DNA of 6,296 nucleotides from an uncultured Eubacterium sp. (GTDB lineage Bacteria; Bacillota; Clostridia; Oscillospirales; Acutalibacteraceae), in NCBI GenBank assembly GCA_934512155.1, contig CAKSWS010000056.1:1-6296 (forward strand). The letters are read 5' to 3'. Every line of letters begins with the position of its first letter. Position 1 is the stretch's first letter. The notes beneath the pieces were generated by a model. The model did no database searches and was not told the DNA's origin. It was given only the letters and a program-made list of their open reading frames with translations. The translations under genes and the position numbers were made by a program. Of the stretch, positions 5,999 to 6,296 are shown one piece after another.

Positions 5999-6028
5999 AT
6001 GCTGTCGGCTTTGGTCGACGGCATTTTT
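5999..6028 (+). terminator. Hairpin terminator or attenuator between small gene and ABC gene
   Basis: ATGCTGTCG (5999-6007) pairs over all nine positions with CGACGGCAT (6016-6024), with one G-U pair, around an 8-base loop. A run of T (6024-6028) and GTTT follow. It lies 38 bases after the peptide stop and only about 20 bases before the ABC gene start. No separate promoter for the ABC gene is evident in between. Partial readthrough would give much peptide message and little transporter message. Confidence 0.82.
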
Positions 6029-6047
6029 GTTTATTCGGAGGTGAAGT

Positions 6048-6296
6048 ATGAGATTTATTAAATTAGATGAAGAACAGCAAAATGTGCCTGTTATAAAAAA
6101 TGTAATTTATGCTTTGCGCCTTGTTTGGAAGGCAGATAAAAAGCTGATTATAGGCTATTTAATGCAAGAGGTTTTCGGCAATGTATTTTCTTGGTTTATA
6201 AGAAATATTTTGTTTTTAAAAATTTTGCTTGAAATTATAACAGGCAGTCGTGATTTTAAAATGTATTGTCGCTGTTTGGTAATTTTTGCCTTGTTT
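6048..6296 (+). CDS. Probable ABC exporter (permease/ATPase), N-terminal fragment
   Basis: The frame is open from an ATG at 6048 to the window edge, giving 83 residues. CGGAGGTGA at 6036-6044 is a strong ribosome binding site. The N-terminus is polar (MRFIKLDEEQQNVPVIKN). It is followed by an amphipathic IYALRLVWKADKK segment (20-32) and long hydrophobic stretches from 33 to 64 and from 77 on. A short cytosolic start, an elbow-like helix and then membrane spans resemble the type 1 transmembrane domain of fused exporters in clostridia. The nucleotide-binding domain would lie beyond 6296, so the Walker and signature motifs cannot be seen. A different polytopic membrane protein is possible. Its position behind the small peptide gene suggests a role in peptide export or immunity. 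Confidence 0.6.
   Translation, partial: MRFIKLDEEQQNVPVIKNVIYALRLVWKADKKLIIGYLMQEVFGNVFSWFIRNILFLKILLEIITGSRDFKMYCRCLVIFALF

Noticed and set aside
1..6296. CRISPR array, tRNA or rRNA gene, insertion sequence or prophage signature
   Set aside because: No regularly spaced repeats, cloverleaf-like sequence, transposase or integrase motif, or terminal inverted repeats with target duplication were seen. The paired hairpins are better explained as terminators.

Overview
The window reads as part of a low-GC Gram-positive chromosome, most likely a clostridial-type Firmicute. The evidence is AT-rich codon use, strong GGAGG-type ribosome binding sites, consensus housekeeping promoters, U-tailed hairpin terminators and a cell-wall protein with a sortase signal. 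I cannot name a species.

Layout from left to right. (1) At 11-34 is a near-perfect palindromic operator, followed by a TetR-family regulator (68-652). A large secreted protein (672-2960) follows 19 bases later. It has a signal peptide, a probable beta-rich ectodomain, three 64-residue FIVAR-type repeats and an SPNTG sorting signal. The two genes look like one autoregulated unit ending at the terminator at 2977-3007. (2) Positions 3008-3119 hold no gene or site I can support. (3) A divergent pair of lipid-linked sugar enzymes occupies 3152-5730. On the minus strand is a multi-membrane-span GT-C glycosyltransferase, and on the plus strand a GtrB/DPM1-like GT2 polyprenyl-phosphate glycosyltransferase. 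They share a compact intergenic region with two near-consensus promoters whose -35 boxes are six bases apart. The pair is bracketed by two almost identical hairpin terminators (3120-3149 and 5733-5763). (4) The right end holds a 40-codon gene (5839-5961) with an excellent ribosome binding site, a hairpin terminator at 5999-6028, and the start of a probable ABC exporter (6048 to the window edge).

Functionally, the GT2 enzyme probably loads a sugar onto undecaprenyl phosphate. The GT-C enzyme probably transfers such a sugar to an extracytoplasmic acceptor, which could be a wall polymer or a surface protein. The upstream wall-anchored protein is a conceivable but unproven acceptor.

The most interesting part is the right end. 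It encodes a tiny Tyr-, Gly- and Cys-containing peptide in front of a leaky-looking terminator and a transporter gene. That layout suits a highly expressed exported peptide (bacteriocin, RiPP or signal) with its exporter, or alternatively an attenuating leader peptide. The sequence beyond 6296 would decide between these.
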